Assembly (NCBI RefSeq): GCF_001562015.1
Contig: NZ_LASA01000071.1
Coordinates: forward strand, 1 to 38,518
DNA from: Endozoicomonas arenosclerae
Lineage (GTDB): Bacteria; Pseudomonadota; Gammaproteobacteria; Pseudomonadales; Endozoicomonadaceae
DNA: 38,518 nucleotides
Direction of reading: 5' to 3'
Positions 26,577 to 36,300 of the stretch are shown one piece after another. Made by a program: the position numbers and the translations under genes. The notes below the pieces were generated by a model. The model was not told the DNA's origin. It saw only the letters and a program-made list of their open reading frames with translations, and did no database searches. Within the stretch, counting starts at the first letter, position 1. Each line of letters starts with the position of its first letter.

Positions 26577-28391
26577 ATGACGCTGGATCAAGATCAAACC
26601 ATCCCGGTCTGGAATAACCTCTCTATCTACTCCTCGTTAACTGACCCAAAACTGGACAATGATTTCAAAGACTCTGAAGGGCTTATTGGTTCCCTGAAAG
26701 CCTTGGGAGAAAAGGTTTCTGATTCATCCGATCAGGATGAAATACTGGCAAACATTGTTGAGGCTCTGGGTCTGTACGACGAAGTGAGTGTTAAGGTCTG
26801 GACAGTCAGTGTTTATGCCCAGAGTTTTGTCAGTGTCGATGCCAGGAATGAGGTGGCAGCTCGCATAAAGGTAAAAACCGGTGAGTTGGGTGCTCGAATA
26901 GATCAGGCCTTTAAACCCATTGATCAGTATGTAATAGAAGCCCCTGAAAGCTTTCTTGAAAAGTTGCTATCGAATAAGCAGGCAGCCGCTTTTCGGTTTT
27001 ATTTTGAGCATGAACGCAAGATGGCTGACCATCGCCTTTCAACGAAGGAAGAGGTCGCTGTATCTGCGCTATCGACAAATGGCCTTCATGGTTGGGGTCG
27101 TTTGTACAGTGAACTGGCAGGTCAGTTGAAGTGTGATATTGATGGTCAGGAGTTGGGTTTGGCTTCTGCCTTTAATCTGACGCTTGGACAAGATGCTGAA
27201 AAACGTCGTCTGGCCTGGGAAGGAATTCAATCGGCCTGGAAAAGCCGGGAAGAAACCGTCGCCGCCATTCTCAATGCCATCAATGGCTGGCGATCTCAGG
27301 AGCAAACACTTCGTTCGGCTAAAAAGCCTCTGCATTATCTGGATGTTTCCTGCCACAGCCAATGTATAGAAAAAGAAACTCTGAATGCATTGATGGAGGC
27401 CACTGATTCCAGGAAGTCATTGGGGCATCGTGCCCTGAAAGGGATAGCTCTGGGATTGGGTGTTGAAAAACTCGGGCCTCAGGATCTTCATGCTCCTTGT
27501 CCTGTAGACAGTCAGGAAGACACTTACATCTCGTTTGAGGCCGGTATCAAGCTGGTATCAGATGCATTCTCAAGTTTTGATACAGAGATGGGCGAGTTTG
27601 CTTTGCAGATGTATGAGAATGGCTGGATTGATGCCAAGCCTTCTGAGTCACGTTCAACCGGGGCTTATTGCACAAGGTTTGAAAATGTCAGGGAACCCAG
27701 AGTTTTCATGACCTGGGATGGAGCCATTACCAATGTCATTACTCTGGCTCATGAATTAGGGCATGCCTGGCATAACTGGGTTATGAAGGATATGCCTCTG
27801 TCTGAAACCCGTTACCCCATGACTCTGGCGGAAACGGCCAGTATTTTTGCAGAAACTCTGGTCAGGGATGCACTGTTTGAACAGGCTGAAACTGATGCCG
27901 AGAGAATGCAGGTGGCCTGGCAGGATGCAGAGCGGGCGGCGGCTTTTCTTAATAATATTCCGGCCCGTTTTGAGTTTGAAAAGCGTCTGGCTGAGGGAAG
28001 AAAAGAAGGCTATCTGTCGGCCAGTGAGTTAACTCAAATGATGGAGTCCAGCTGGGAGCAATGGTACGGCGACAGCATCAGTGGTTACGACTCTATGTTC
28101 TGGGCTTCCAAACTGCATTTTTCTATTTCAGGGCTCAGTTTCTATAACTACCCCTATCTGTTTGGTTACCTGTTCAGTCTGGGGGTTTATGCCCAGAAAG
28201 ATAAAATGGGCAGTGAATTCAAGACCGCTTATCGTGAGCTGCTGAAAGATACCGGAACCATGACGGCTGAAGATCTGATCCGAAAGCATCTCGATCAGGA
28301 CATCACCCAACCAGAATTCTGGCTGTCCAGCCTGAGCATTGTTGAGGGGCTGGTTGAGAAATTTGAGCAGCTCATTGAAAGCAAAAAATAA
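26577..28391 (+). CDS. pepF: M3 family oligoendopeptidase (PepF-like)
   Basis: This 604-residue cytoplasmic zinc metallopeptidase should cut short peptides after import. The zinc motif HELGH is at 392-396 within ITLAHELGHAWHNWV, and Glu419 in LAETASIFAE matches the third ligand of M3 enzymes. Family segments YCTRFENVREPRVFMTWDG, near the active site, and YYPxLF-like FYNYPYLFGYLFSLGVYAQ also occur. No signal peptide is present. AAAGGA lies eight bases before ATG 26577. It stands alone between two terminator-like hairpins, so it probably has its own promoter. A role in degrading peptides brought in by the importer at 8078-14347 is inferred from proximity. Confidence 0.93.
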   Translation: MTLDQDQTIPVWNNLSIYSSLTDPKLDNDFKDSEGLIGSLKALGEKVSDSSDQDEILANIVEALGLYDEVSVKVWTVSVYAQSFVSVDARNEVAARIKVKTGELGARIDQAFKPIDQYVIEAPESFLEKLLSNKQAAAFRFYFEHERKMADHRLSTKEEVAVSALSTNGLHGWGRLYSELAGQLKCDIDGQELGLASAFNLTLGQDAEKRRLAWEGIQSAWKSREETVAAILNAINGWRSQEQTLRSAKKPLHYLDVSCHSQCIEKETLNALMEATDSRKSLGHRALKGIALGLGVEKLGPQDLHAPCPVDSQEDTYISFEAGIKLVSDAFSSFDTEMGEFALQMYENGWIDAKPSESRSTGAYCTRFENVREPRVFMTWDGAITNVITLAHELGHAWHNWVMKDMPLSETRYPMTLAETASIFAETLVRDALFEQAETDAERMQVAWQDAERAAAFLNNIPARFEFEKRLAEGRKEGYLSASELTQMMESSWEQWYGDSISGYDSMFWASKLHFSISGLSFYNYPYLFGYLFSLGVYAQKDKMGSEFKTAYRELLKDTGTMTAEDLIRKHLDQDITQPEFWLSSLSIVEGLVEKFEQLIESKK

Positions 28392-28399
28392 TCCAATCT

Positions 28400-28434
28400 G
28401 GCTATTCTGACTGCGTACGGGATAGCCTTGATTT
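28400..28434 (+). terminator. Terminator-like hairpin after the M3 peptidase gene
   Basis: GGCTATTC (28400-28407) pairs with GGATAGCC (28420-28427), one G-U included, eight bases after the stop codon. TTGATTT follows. Confidence 0.6.
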
Positions 28435-28561
28435 CGACTTTTTGTCGTCTCTCCCAATTTCTTTTCAAAGCCTGTTGCATCAGTTATACGGCTAAGTAAT
28501 AATGCTTATTCCTGATGCTTCTACCCTGCAAAAGGATAAGGAATAAACAAGAATGATTTTT

Positions 28562-28659
28562 GAAAGTGTTTCATTGAACACTTTCCAGTACACAACACCT
28601 CAATCAACAGCCAACAGCTGGAATGCAGCCTGAACTTCACCAGGTAAAGGGTCTGCATT
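28562..28659 (+). other. Two hairpins in the gap before the small ORF
   Basis: GAAAGTGTT (28562-28570) and AACACTTTC (28577-28585) form a perfect 9-bp stem with a six-base loop. AATGCAG (28622-28628) and CTGCATT (28653-28659) form a second one with an inner CCTG/CAGG pair. Neither has a T run. The remainder of the 612-base gap (28392-29003) holds the 37-codon ORF and nothing else I recognise. Confidence 0.5.
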
Positions 28660-28689
28660 ATTAAGAATAAAAGGTGAAGGAGTAGCAAC

Positions 28690-28803
28690 ATGAACAATAC
28701 CGCCCAAAAGACCGTTTTCACGTCTAAAGCCACCCATACCGGCAATGCTCGCCGTGTTTCCATTGTGGCAGGTCAGGGCGGAATGCTGATCCCCCTGCCT
28801 TGA
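28690..28803 (+). CDS. Small protein of 37 residues, function unknown
   Basis: An ATG at 28690 is preceded by GAAGGAG at a good distance of eight bases. It opens 37 codons ending at TGA 28801-28803 (MNNTAQKTVFTSKATHTGNA and so on, basic, ending GGMLIPLP). I do not recognise it. The N-terminal wording KTVFTSKATHTG loosely recalls the start of Ohr/OsmC peroxiredoxins, so a decayed fragment is one option. A genuine small protein or leader peptide is another. It lies 200 bases upstream of the ABC exporter pair and downstream of two hairpins. No signal peptide or double-glycine leader is present. Confidence 0.4.
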   Translation: MNNTAQKTVFTSKATHTGNARRVSIVAGQGGMLIPLP

Positions 28804-29003
28804 CGACCCAGTCAGCACTGGCCGAATAACGGCCGAACAGTCAATAACAGACAGATTGGATGATTTGAACCTTCAGCCTTTGATGAAGTGTCTTTTCTGT
28901 TTGGTTAAATGATAAAAATTCAAAAGTAAAAAAACGCTTGATGTAGCTCGATGCAGGCCAATTTCGGCTATTTGCTGGCTGCATACAGGCATTTGGGGGA
29001 AAA

Positions 29004-30782
29004 ATGGATATTTTCTGGAACCTGGGATGGTTCTTTAAGCGCCATTGGCTGCGCTACATGTTCTGTGTTCTTTTTTTGATACTGGTTTCAGTCGTTGAGT
29101 TGCTGCCACCCTGGCTGGTGGGCAATCTGGTGGATGATATCCAGTCCGGGTCTTTATCTGCGGATGACATTATTAAACCGGTGTCTCTGATTGCGCTGAC
29201 CGGTGTGCTGGTTTACGTGTTCAGAAATGGCTGGAGGATTCTGCTGTTTGGTGGGGCTATAGAGCTGGGTCGCGTGATGAGAAGCCGACTCTTTCATCAT
29301 TTTACCCGGATGTCTCCAGAGTTCTATCACCGTCATAAAACCGGAGATCTGATGGCTCATGCCACCAATGATGTAAAAGCCATTGAAGCGACTGCAGCTG
29401 AAGGTGTCCTGACTCTGGTTGATTCCATCGTTGCCGGTTCCGCTGTGGTGATTGCCATGATCTGGGTTTGTGGCTGGCAGATGACTGCCGTTGCATTATT
29501 GCCTTTTCCAATTATGGCCTGGTTGATGTTTCGATATGCCTCTCTATTGCATAAGCGATTCCGAACCGCTCAGGAAACCTTTTCGGATTTGAATAACCGG
29601 GTTCAGGAGTCCGTTTCCGGTATTCGGGCGATCAGGGCTCACGATTTGAATCAGGCTCAGAAAGTAAAGTTCAAGGAAAGGTCTGAACAAACCAATGATG
29701 CCAACCTGAAGGTGGCGAGTGTTGATGCTTTGTTTGACCCGACCATTGCTGTCTGTGTCTGCCTTTCTATCATGGGAAGCCTGGGTTATGGCGCCTGGAG
29801 AATTGCTCATGGGCTGATGACGGTGGGTGAGCTGACAACATTCACCATTTATTTGGGGTTGTTGGTTTGGCCCATGTTTGCTTTTGGCTGGTTGTTCAAC
29901 ATTGTCGAGAGGGGCAGTGCTTCGCTGAATCGTTTGCAGACATTGATGGCTGAGTTACCCGATGTGGAAGATCGGGCTGCTGACAGTCATGACAAGCCGG
30001 AAGGGGATATTGAGTTTGATATTCAATCGTTCACCTATCCAGGGGCGGAACAGACATCTCTTGGGAGCTTAAGCTTTCAGATTAAAAAAGGATCTTTTGT
30101 CGGCATTTGCGGTCGAACCGGTAGCGGTAAAACGACACTGTTCAGATTGTTGCTGAGAGAGTATGACAATCAGAGTGTCTCTATCCGAATTGGCGGTAAA
30201 CAGCATGATTCTGTAAGTCTGGATGCCTTGCGCAGTCGATTTGCGCTGGTTTCTCAGGAGCCTTTCCTGTTCTCGGCCAGCATCGCTGAAAATATCGCTT
30301 TTGGTCGATCCGGTGTCTCGCAGGAAGAGGTTGAACGGGTTGCGCAACTGGCTTGTGTTCACAACGATATTCTGGGCTTCAAGGATGGCTATGAAACCAT
30401 GCTGGGTGAGAAGGGCATTAATTTATCCGGTGGTCAAAAACAGCGGATCACCATTGCCCGTGCCTTATTGCTGGATGCGGATATTCTGCTCTTTGATGAT
30501 GCCTTCTGCTCTTTGGATATGAAGACAGAGGCGCAGATTCTGGACAATTTGATGAACAGCGATAAGCAGCAAACCCTGGTGTTGATTACCCAGAGACTGA
30601 CCAATCTCCAGAAGGCAGATCAGTTGATTGTTCTGGATCAGGGAGAGATTTCCGAGACAGGCAGTCACAACGAACTGGTCAGAAGCGAAGGCTGGTATTC
30701 ACGAATCTACCAGCGTCAGGCTATGGAAATTGCAGATCAGAAAGAGCCTGAAGAAACAGTGGAACAGCTGGCAGCCAGTTAA
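29004..30782 (+). CDS. mdlA: ABC exporter half-transporter MdlA
   Basis: This 592-residue inner-membrane half-transporter has six transmembrane helices followed by one ATPase domain. It closely resembles E. coli MdlA, for example in GEGVLTLVDSIV, RVQESVSGIRAIRAHDL and FNIVERGSASLNRLQTLMAE. Walker A is GRTGSGKT (370-377) and the signature is canonical, LSGGQ (474-478). Walker B ends LLFDDA with Asp499 in place of the catalytic Glu. That makes its own ATP site degenerate, as in other heterodimeric exporters. GGGGGA lies a few bases before the ATG. mdlB follows after 75 bases. The physiological substrate of MdlAB is not established. Confidence 0.92.
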   Translation: MDIFWNLGWFFKRHWLRYMFCVLFLILVSVVELLPPWLVGNLVDDIQSGSLSADDIIKPVSLIALTGVLVYVFRNGWRILLFGGAIELGRVMRSRLFHHFTRMSPEFYHRHKTGDLMAHATNDVKAIEATAAEGVLTLVDSIVAGSAVVIAMIWVCGWQMTAVALLPFPIMAWLMFRYASLLHKRFRTAQETFSDLNNRVQESVSGIRAIRAHDLNQAQKVKFKERSEQTNDANLKVASVDALFDPTIAVCVCLSIMGSLGYGAWRIAHGLMTVGELTTFTIYLGLLVWPMFAFGWLFNIVERGSASLNRLQTLMAELPDVEDRAADSHDKPEGDIEFDIQSFTYPGAEQTSLGSLSFQIKKGSFVGICGRTGSGKTTLFRLLLREYDNQSVSIRIGGKQHDSVSLDALRSRFALVSQEPFLFSASIAENIAFGRSGVSQEEVERVAQLACVHNDILGFKDGYETMLGEKGINLSGGQKQRITIARALLLDADILLFDDAFCSLDMKTEAQILDNLMNSDKQQTLVLITQRLTNLQKADQLIVLDQGEISETGSHNELVRSEGWYSRIYQRQAMEIADQKEPEETVEQLAAS

Positions 30783-30857
30783 AACTAATGATTGCCCGGG
30801 AATGAAAAAGAATAATGAAGGAATGTGTGGTGATAAGGGCCACACAGGGAGTGAACC

Positions 30858-32648
30858 TTGGAAAGGTTAGAGAAAAAGAAACAGTTCAAAAGACTGCTTC
30901 GTTATGCGTTGCCTTATAAGAAAAGGCTGATTTTAAGTTTTACCCTGCTAATGGTCGCAACGGTGGCCGGTCTGACGGCACCGGTCATCATGAAAACGTT
31001 TATAGATGACCATGTGGTGCCCGGAAACTGGGAAATCAAAGCCATTGTTCTATTGGCTGTCGTTTTTCTTGCATTGTACTTGCTGGATGCAGTCATGACC
31101 TGGCTGGAGACAATACTCTTCCAGAAAGTGGCGCTGGCTATTGTTCATGACATACGACAACAGGTGTTCAACCACTTGTTCCGCTTACCTATGTCTTACT
31201 TTGACAAGGAGCCTGTAGGCAAGCTGGTTTCAAGGGTGACAAACGATACTGAAACCATCAAAGATCTGTTTGTCAGTGCGTTGCCGCAAACACTCAAGGG
31301 TGCCATTACTGTTGTTGGTGTCGTTGTAGCCATGTTTTTGCTGGATGCCAGGCTAGCCTGGTTCTGTATAGCGATTTTGCCCTTTATTTTAGGGTGTATC
31401 TTTCTCTATCAGAAATTCAGTCATCCTGTTTTTCATGCATCAAGGGCTGTGTTGAGTGATATCAATACCCGGGTGAATGAATCCATTCAGGGTATGTCGG
31501 TTATCCAGACACTTCGTCAGCAAAAGCGAGTCAGTGACCAGTTTGAGGAGGCGAATCAGGAGTATAAGGATGTTCAGAATCGTCTGGTGAGAATCAATGG
31601 TCTGTTGCTCAGACCTATGGTTCACCTGGCTTCAACGATGGCTCTGGCCCTGATGGTTGGAGGCTTTACCGGTCAGGCTCTGAACGGCCCGATTGAAATC
31701 GGTTTGTTGTATGCCTTTATTAACTATCTGGATCGGATGTTTGAGCCTTTGACTCAGGTCACCATGCAGATGCAGGTATGGCAGCAATCGGTTGTTTCTG
31801 CGGAGCGAGTATTTACTCTCATAGATGAAGACATAGAGCCTGAACAGCAGAGACGCAAAGATTCCGTCATCGCCAAAGGAAAGATTGAGTTCAAAGACGT
31901 TGAGCTCTCCTACGATGGCAGCAGCAAAGCATTGGATGGCATCAGTTTTACCGCTGAACCCGGCCAGTTTATTGCGCTTGTGGGTCATACCGGCAGTGGC
32001 AAGAGTTCGATTGTGAATCTGTTGATGAGGTTCTATCAGTACCAGAGTGGGCAGGTTCTGATTGATGACCAGCCTCTGGCCACATTCGAGGAAGAAGAAC
32101 TGCGTCAGCAACTGGGATTGGTTTTTCAGGAGCCTTTTGTTTTTGAAGGCAGTATTGCTGAAAACATTCACCTGGGGCATGAGCATGTTACGGATAAAGA
32201 AGTCTGGCATGCCGCACAGTTGGTGCAGGCTGCAGGGTTTATAGAAAAACTACCTGAGGGATATGCCCAGGTGTTGGGTGAAAGAGGTCAGTCCCTGTCC
32301 AGTGGTGAAAAGCAACTGCTGTCGTTTGCCAGAACGCTGGCGCAGGATCCCAGGATTCTGATCATGGATGAAGCCACCGCCAACATCGACAGTGAAACAG
32401 AGCAGGCCATTAAGCAAGGGCTGAAAACTCTGCGTGAAGGTCGAACAACACTGGCTATTGCCCATCGTCTGACCACGATTGAAGACGCTGACCTGATTCT
32501 GGTCATGGAGAAAGGTCGTATCGTGCAGCGGGGAACTCATCAGCAATTATTGGCTGAGCCCGGTCTGTATCTGGATATGTACCAGTCCCAGAGAAACCTG
32601 ATGGAAGAAGAATCACTGCTGGCAGAAGCAAGTCCGCTGGCCGTGTAA
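30858..32648 (+). CDS. mdlB: ABC exporter half-transporter MdlB
   Basis: This 596-residue partner of MdlA has six transmembrane helices followed by an ATPase domain. Walker A is GHTGSGKS (376-383) and Walker B is LIMDEA with catalytic Glu505. The signature is degenerate, LSSGE (480-484) instead of LSGGQ. In a dimer, MdlB Walker motifs therefore face the intact MdlA signature and form the one competent site. The start appears to be TTG 30858: AGGGAG lies six bases upstream, no ATG occurs before the first membrane helix, and the N-terminus then matches the family. A 22-codon ORF (30802-30870) overlaps this start and may couple translation. Confidence 0.9.
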   Translation: MERLEKKKQFKRLLRYALPYKKRLILSFTLLMVATVAGLTAPVIMKTFIDDHVVPGNWEIKAIVLLAVVFLALYLLDAVMTWLETILFQKVALAIVHDIRQQVFNHLFRLPMSYFDKEPVGKLVSRVTNDTETIKDLFVSALPQTLKGAITVVGVVVAMFLLDARLAWFCIAILPFILGCIFLYQKFSHPVFHASRAVLSDINTRVNESIQGMSVIQTLRQQKRVSDQFEEANQEYKDVQNRLVRINGLLLRPMVHLASTMALALMVGGFTGQALNGPIEIGLLYAFINYLDRMFEPLTQVTMQMQVWQQSVVSAERVFTLIDEDIEPEQQRRKDSVIAKGKIEFKDVELSYDGSSKALDGISFTAEPGQFIALVGHTGSGKSSIVNLLMRFYQYQSGQVLIDDQPLATFEEEELRQQLGLVFQEPFVFEGSIAENIHLGHEHVTDKEVWHAAQLVQAAGFIEKLPEGYAQVLGERGQSLSSGEKQLLSFARTLAQDPRILIMDEATANIDSETEQAIKQGLKTLREGRTTLAIAHRLTTIEDADLILVMEKGRIVQRGTHQQLLAEPGLYLDMYQSQRNLMEEESLLAEASPLAV

Positions 32649-32683
32649 GGAAGAAATAAAAGCAGTAACAAGAGGGCAAAGCC

Positions 32684-33181
32684 ATGGATGACGTCATTGT
32701 AAGGCACCTGGAGAGTCGTGATATACCCGGGGTGAGGGATATCTATAAGGGAGAAGCGGCTGTAGCAGGAACTTTGATGGTTCCCCATCCTTCACAGGCT
32801 GACTGGGAGAAGCGACTCAGTAATCCTCCTCCCGGTGTTTACATTCTGGTGGCGGAAAAACAGGGAGAAATTGTGGGTCATGGTGCCTTGATGCATCAAC
32901 AGAACCCTCGTCGCCTTCATGTAGGAGCCTTTATGATGGCTGTAAAAGATCAGCATCATGGGTTAGGCATAGGTAGCCAGTTATTGGGAGAGATTCTTAA
33001 TCTGGCTGACAATTGGTTGAACTTGAGACGGGTAGAGATGACTGTTTTTACTGATAATGAATCAGCAATTCATCTCTATAAAAAGTTTGGCTTTGTGGTG
33101 GAGGGAGAGTCGCCGGACTATGCCTTCAGAAACGGTGAATACATTGGTGTTTACCATATGGCAAGAATCAGGAAATCCTGA
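32684..33181 (+). CDS. aaaT: GNAT N-acetyltransferase, AaaT/YhhY-like
   Basis: This 165-residue cytoplasmic acetyl-CoA-dependent transferase closely resembles E. coli AaaT (YhhY), which acetylates amino acids such as L-Phe and L-Met. Shared wording includes RHLESRD, LMVPHPSQADWEKRL, QNPRRLHVG, VEMTVFTDNESAIHLYKKFG and RNGEYIGVYHMAR. The acetyl-CoA loop is HHGLGIGSQLL (motif A). It starts 35 bases after mdlB and is probably on the same transcript. A link between exporter and acetylated amino acids is possible but not shown. Confidence 0.88.
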   Translation: MDDVIVRHLESRDIPGVRDIYKGEAAVAGTLMVPHPSQADWEKRLSNPPPGVYILVAEKQGEIVGHGALMHQQNPRRLHVGAFMMAVKDQHHGLGIGSQLLGEILNLADNWLNLRRVEMTVFTDNESAIHLYKKFGFVVEGESPDYAFRNGEYIGVYHMARIRKS

Positions 33182-33189
33182 AGATAAAA

Positions 33190-33218
33190 GGCTGCCTCTC
33201 TCATAAGGAGAGGTAGCC
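33190..33218 (+). terminator. Hairpin after the acetyltransferase gene
   Basis: GGCTGCCTCTC (33190-33200) pairs with GAGAGGTAGCC (33208-33218) over 11 positions including one G-U. The T run is missing, so termination strength is uncertain. Confidence 0.55.
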
Positions 33219-33323
33219 ATACGACCTTTGAAGTTTGAGTCAGCCAACGCTGTTCCTGGTTGCACTCATTGCTTACAGAGCAAAAACAATAATAAAGAAT
33301 CCTTGTTGGAACAGAGCGAGGTT

Positions 33324-36300
33324 ATGAAACTTACACGTTCTTCTATCAGCCATCCCTCCGTGGTTGCGATTGCGGTGGCACTGGTTTTTCTGTTTGGCAT
33401 TATCAGTATTCGGGTATTGCCTATACAGCTATTCCCCGACATTGACCGACCCCATCTGTCCATAGAGATTTTCTGGAGGGCTGCAGCGCCTGAAGAAATG
33501 GAGTCCGAGATTGCTGAGCCCCTGGAAAAAGCCCTGAAAGGCATTTCCGGGCTTAAGGAAATGGACAGCAATTCAGGCAGTGGCAGGGTGGAAATTGATC
33601 TGGAGTTTGCCCTGAACACCGACATGCAGAAGACGCTTCTGGATGTTATTAACCGTTTGAACCGGGTCTCGGGACTGCCTGAAGATATCAGTGGACCTTT
33701 TGTAAATAACAACAGTTCCAATGACAACCTGACCTTTCTGTTTATACAACAGTTACCCGGCAATGAGCGTTCCATCAAAACTTATCAGTCACTGATCGAC
33801 AGTCAGGTTAAGCCTGTGCTGGAAAGTATTCCCGGTGTTGCAGGGGTTGCTGTTCGAGGAGAAGGTCAGAGACAGCTGGAAATTGAGTTTGATGCCTGGA
33901 GAGCGGCTGAGCTGGGCATTACGATTCCTGAGTTGTCCCAAAGAGTCGCTGCAGGTTTTGATGTATCGGGCGGTACGCTCAATATAGGTCGTCGAGAATT
34001 TAAACTGAGACTGGCTGGCAAATACGAAGTGGATGAGCTGGGTAATCTTGTTGTTGCCTGGCGAAATGGGAAACCTGTTTACCTGCGGGATATTGCAGAG
34101 GTTGGGATTACCCGGGGGAAAGAGCGAACACTGCGCATTCAGAATGGTAACCCGGCTATTGGTTTACAGGTTTTCAGAGAGTCCGGGGCCAATGCGCTGG
34201 AAGCTTTGATCGCACTGAAAAAAGAAGTGGTCTGGCTCAATGAAAAAGTTCTGAAACCAGAAGGGATTTTGATGGAGCAGTCGTTTGATGCATCTGTTTT
34301 CATCAAGCGAGCCTTGAATATGGTCAGCTCCAGCTTGTTGTTTGGTATTTTGCTGGCGACTGGCATTCTCTGGTGCTTCCTGCGCCGCTGGCGAGCCACA
34401 CTGATGATAGCCATGGCGATTCCTATCTGCCTGATGCTTACCATCTGTTTGTTGAATATTGCCGGACGAACCCTGAACGTTATTTCTCTGGCGGGTCTGG
34501 CCTTTTCTGTGGGTATGGTGCTGGATGCGGCCATTGTGGTTCTGGAAAGCATTATCAGGCAAAGGGAGAAACAACAGGAAAGCAAGGAAGAAAGTGCTGC
34601 AGTAGCGGCAGAGAAAGTCTGGGGAGCACTGCTGGCTTCCACTTTAACGACAGTAGCGATATTTCTTCCGGTTTTATTGCTGAATGATGTGGAAGGCCAA
34701 CTGTTCTCTGACCTTGCTCTTACTATTGCAGCTTCCGTAGCCATGTCTCTCATTGTGGCTATGACGGTTTTGCCTGCTGCGGCAGCAGCCTGGCTACCAG
34801 AGCAGAAATTGACGGACAATTTTCAGTCTATCTGGGAAAAGCTGTCAGCCTTGATTATGAAACTGACAGCCACTGTCCGCCGTCGTCTGGCTATTATTGT
34901 CCTTCTGATGGGCTTCCCGGTTGTTTTGACGGAAGTAGCCATGCCGAGAATGGATTATCTGCCTGAAGTGAAGCGGGATGCCATTGATGTCTGGTTTAGT
35001 TTTACTCCGGGTACCAGTGTGGAAGCGGTGAAAACCGAGATTATGCCCACCCTGGTTGAACGACTGGCTCCCTATATGAAAGGGGAGAAAGAACCGGCTC
35101 TCAAAAACTATTATTTCATTCTCTGGCCCGGCGGGGCTTCGATGGGTGTCAGGGCTAAAGACCAGGAAAACGTCAAAATGCTGGAACGCCTGGTGATGGA
35201 TGAGATTGTACAGGGCATTCCTGACACAAGAGCTTTTGGTGGGCAGGGTAACCTGTTTGGCGGCTTTGGTAACGGCAATGGCGTTAATCTTGCGCTTCTG
35301 TCCACTGATTTACCTGGACTCTATGAAGCTGCTGCACAAGCCATGCCTGTCATTACGGAGAAGCTTCCGGGAGCACGAGTTCGGCCGATGCCAGGGTTGG
35401 ACTTTACGGCACCGGAGTTGCGTCTAACACCAGACGATCGTCGTTTGGCTGAAGTAGGCTGGTATCGCTCTAACCTGCCAATGGTCGTTAGAAGCCTGGG
35501 TGAAGGTGTTCAGTTGGGTGAGTATTTCGACGGCGAAGAGCGGATGGATATCATTTTGAAAGGTAAGGATATCCATTCTCCTGAAGTGCTTCGTTCAACT
35601 CCGTTGATGACACCCTCAGGGTCTGTTGTTCCTCTGGGAGAATTAATTGAAGTCGAAGGTCTGTTAGGGCCCGCGACGATCTTCAGAATCGATCAGCGAA
35701 GAGCACTCGTTCTTTCTATCAGACCGCCGGAAGGTATGACGCTGGAGGAAACCCTTCTTACTGTCGAAAGTGAAATCCTGCCTATCATCAAACCGATGAT
35801 GCCCACTGATGGGCAGATCAAGGTGGCAGGAAACGCCGACAGTCTGAAACAGGCCATTGGCAATTTGCTCAATATCTTTGGGTTTGCGCTGCTGATCCTG
35901 TTGATTTTGTTGTGGGGACTGTTCCGCTCAGTGAAAGACGCCCTGATGGTTATCCTGACATTGCCATTAGCCACTGTCGGGGGTGTGCTGGCCATACATT
36001 TGTTGAATCTGGTGACCTCACAGCCTATGGATCTGCTGACTATGGTGGGCTTTATCATTCTGCTGGGGCTGGTGGTGAACAATGCGATATTGCTGGTACA
36101 TCAATCCAGAACATTGGAACGGCAGGGTGTGAATCGGACAGAAGCCGTTCATCAGGCTTTGCTGACCCGAATGAGACCCATCTTCATGACGACCCTGACC
36201 AGTATTTTTGGCATGTTGCCATTGCTGCTCAGTCCCACCACCGGGAGTGAAATCTACCGCGGATTGGCTGCGGTCATCGTGGGAGGCATGAGCATGAGTG

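Noticed and set aside
34515-34545. Inactivated RND pump because the second TM4 aspartate is Ala402
   Set aside because: Pumps such as CusA and many others naturally carry Asp-Ala-Ala here, so the change does not indicate loss of function.
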